Shown one piece after another: positions 62,473-64,000 of a DNA stretch of 64,000 nt. A model generated the notes under the pieces. It was not told the origin of the DNA. It searched no databases and was given only the letters and a program-made list of their open reading frames with translations. This DNA comes from Actinomadura physcomitrii (GTDB taxonomy: Bacteria; Actinomycetota; Actinomycetes; Streptosporangiales; Streptosporangiaceae). Every line of letters starts with the position of its first letter. The stretch's first letter is position 1. The DNA lies in the NCBI RefSeq assembly GCF_008923205.2, contig NZ_WBMS02000007.1, positions 124,001 through 188,000 on the forward strand, in the 5' to 3' direction. Position numbers and translations under genes: made by a program.

Positions 62473-64000
62473 ATGAACCCGGGTAAGAAGTTCGCACGAG
62501 CACACGTGTCCGCCGTCACCTCCCTCACCCTCGCCGCCGCCGCGCTCGTCGCCGTCCCCGCCGGCGCCGCGTCCGCCTCCGCTCCCGACCCGCTCGGCCT
62601 TCCGTCGCTGTCGCGCGCGGGCCGCTACGTCCTCGCGCCGTCCGGCCGGACGGTCCGTCCCGCCAGGGCGGCGGAGGCGTACGGGCTCAACGGCGACTAC
62701 GTGTCCGCCGACTCCGCCGCGTCCGAGACCGGCGGCCACGGCCTGGAGCCCGGGGCGTCCACCACCGGCAAGGCGGACGGCGTCATGGTCCGCCAGTCCG
62801 GCACCGGGGCCGGTGCGGGCTTCGCCTACACGATGCGCGGCGGGCCCGGCCCGGTGACGCTGCGGGTCGAGGAGGCCGGCAGCGCGACCGCCCACTACGA
62901 CGTGCTGGTGAACGGCACGGTCGTCCACGAGCGCAAGCCCGACCCCGAGCAGGCCGGCGTGTGGAGCGGCGACAAGGACGGCCTCGTCCACTACGAGGTG
63001 GACGTCCCCGCGCGGGTCGCCGGATCGTCCGGAGTGATCAAGGTCGAGTTCCGCAACGCCGACGACCCCGGGCAGGGCGCCCGCATCCACGCCGTCTGGA
63101 CGCTCGCGCAGCACGGCCGCGCGTCCGCCGCCCCCTACGGAGCCGCCGTGCACGACCCGGCGGGAGCGTTCCACGGAGGCACGACCACGCTCTCCTCCAA
63201 CGAGTACGGCCGCCCCTACGCCATCTACGACTTCGGCAAGGAGGTCGGCGGGCAGGTCCAGGTGACCGCCGACGTCCGCAAGGGCACGCCGAAGCTCGGC
63301 CTGGCGTTCAGCGAGAGCGACCAGTACCTCACCACCGCGTCCGACTACAGCCAGGACCCCGTCGGCCTCGCCACCGAGACCCACTACCTCGACACCAAGG
63401 CCGGGCGCACCGCGATGACCGACCCGGTCATCCGCGGCGGGTTCCGCTACCTGATGGTGTTCCTGGACGGCCCCGGCGAGGTGCGCCTGTCGGACCTGCG
63501 GCTGAAGTTCACCGCCGACCCCGCCAACCCCGACCTCGACGGGTACAAGGGCGCGTTCCTGTCCAGCGACGACACCTTGAACCGGCTCTGGTACGCGGGC
63601 GCCTACACCGTCCAGATGGCGACGATCGACCCGAAGACCGGCCGCCCCTACCCGGGGCAGGAGGGCCCGGTCCGCAACGACGCGATCATCGGCGAGGGCG
63701 ACAGCGTCATCAGCGACGGCGCCAAGCGCGACCGCATGATCTGGGGTGGCGACAACGCCGTCTCCGACCCGGTGTCCTACCTGACCACCGGGCAGAGCGA
63801 CCCCGCCGCCAACGCCATCGCGTTCATGGCGAAGGGGCAGTCGCCACAGGGCCAGATCCCCGGCCTCTACCTGACCGACAAGCTCGGCTACAACATGGGC
63901 TGGGGCGAGTACGCGGCCTGGTGGGTCAACAACTACTGGACGCACTACCTCTACACCGGCGACAAGGCGTTCTTCGACAAGTGGTACGACGCCATGAAGA
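62473..64000 (+). CDS. Secreted alpha-L-rhamnosidase (GH78-like), truncated by the window end
   Basis: The first 509 residues of a large secreted enzyme. A Sec signal peptide (positive KKFARAH, hydrophobic core, Ala-rich cleavage region near residue 37) is followed by beta-sandwich domains and then, from about residue 360, the (alpha/alpha)6 catalytic barrel. SDGAKRDRMIWGGDN (about 415-429) is the characteristic GH78 motif region. It would release L-rhamnose from glycosides or polysaccharides outside the cell, feeding the transporter. GAAGGGA precedes the ATG. It continues past 64000. Confidence 0.87.
   Translation, partial: MNPGKKFARAHVSAVTSLTLAAAALVAVPAGAASASAPDPLGLPSLSRAGRYVLAPSGRTVRPARAAEAYGLNGDYVSADSAASETGGHGLEPGASTTGKADGVMVRQSGTGAGAGFAYTMRGGPGPVTLRVEEAGSATAHYDVLVNGTVVHERKPDPEQAGVWSGDKDGLVHYEVDVPARVAGSSGVIKVEFRNADDPGQGARIHAVWTLAQHGRASAAPYGAAVHDPAGAFHGGTTTLSSNEYGRPYAIYDFGKEVGGQVQVTADVRKGTPKLGLAFSESDQYLTTASDYSQDPVGLATETHYLDTKAGRTAMTDPVIRGGFRYLMVFLDGPGEVRLSDLRLKFTADPANPDLDGYKGAFLSSDDTLNRLWYAGAYTVQMATIDPKTGRPYPGQEGPVRNDAIIGEGDSVISDGAKRDRMIWGGDNAVSDPVSYLTTGQSDPAANAIAFMAKGQSPQGQIPGLYLTDKLGYNMGWGEYAAWWVNNYWTHYLYTGDKAFFDKWYDAMK

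Overview
The window is high-GC actinomycete DNA, probably from an Actinomadura-like member of the Thermomonosporaceae. That placement is an inference from GC-rich codon use, frequent GTG starts, GTGA/ATGA start-stop overlaps, an ECF sigma/ZAS anti-sigma pair, an F420-type PPOX protein and CoxG/CoxL families. I see no rRNA, tRNA, CRISPR array, IS element or integrase.

Region 1 (1-34.7 kb) is an acyl-CoA-centred catabolic cluster. It holds an SCP-x-type thiolase, a ketoacyl-synthase-III/HMG-CoA-synthase-like protein fused to a DUF35 domain, an amidohydrolase, six SDRs, an APH-like kinase with an acyl-CoA dehydrogenase, an enoyl-CoA hydratase, an NmrA-like protein, a three-subunit molybdenum hydroxylase with its CoxG membrane factor, an alpha/beta hydrolase, a thioesterase, an LLM flavoprotein, MmgE/PrpD (frameshifted), an NDP-forming acyl-CoA synthetase, a second acyl-CoA dehydrogenase, an MBL-fold hydrolase, a 3-hydroxyisobutyrate dehydrogenase-like enzyme, an aldehyde dehydrogenase and an alpha-methylacyl-CoA racemase. 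The substrate is unknown; the enzymes suit a branched or cyclic hydrophobic acid. Nearly every transcription unit starts at a short AT-rich island. In several of these a 13-bp element close to ATAGTTNAACTAT (core GT-N3-AC, the usual core of FadR-type GntR operators) sits in the -35/-10 spacer. The only intact transcription factor in the region is a FadR-type GntR protein at 5.5-6.3 kb, so this looks like one co-regulated and apparently undescribed regulon.

Inside that cluster, 18.9-22.5 kb is a decayed or badly assembled patch: a VOC gene with an internal deletion and a frameshift, a head-to-head pair of gene ends lacking both N-termini, an aldehyde dehydrogenase with two internal deletions and a frameshift, and an intact glycoside hydrolase family 1 protein in which both catalytic glutamates are aspartate.

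At 34.75-34.91 kb there is a run of almost pure C (poly-G on the other strand) that looks like a sequencing or scaffolding artefact. It is followed by a second head-to-head junction (TetR end / ABC ATPase end), and a third lies at 40.37 kb (methyltransferase end / CGNR zinc-finger end). Linkage of region 1 to the rest should be treated as unproven.

Region 2 (35-47.8 kb) holds an ABC-2 permease, a sigma/anti-sigma pair with a recognisable autoregulatory promoter, a nucleotide-cyclase-like protein, a PPOX-F420 protein, an SRPBCC protein, a GMC oxidoreductase coupled to an alpha/beta hydrolase, and a large LuxR (LAL) regulator.

Region 3 (48-64 kb) is a complete L-rhamnose/rhamnoside regulon. 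A leftward operon encodes a LacI repressor, lutABC (L-lactate oxidation) and rhamnulokinase. A divergent rightward operon encodes the sugar ABC transporter (rhaT, P, Q, S), mutarotase, isomerase, the bifunctional aldolase/lactaldehyde dehydrogenase, and a secreted alpha-L-rhamnosidase that runs off the window. Together they would release rhamnose outside the cell, import it, and convert it to DHAP plus L-lactaldehyde, L-lactate and pyruvate. Two copies of TTAAAACGT in the divergent promoter region are the likely repressor sites.
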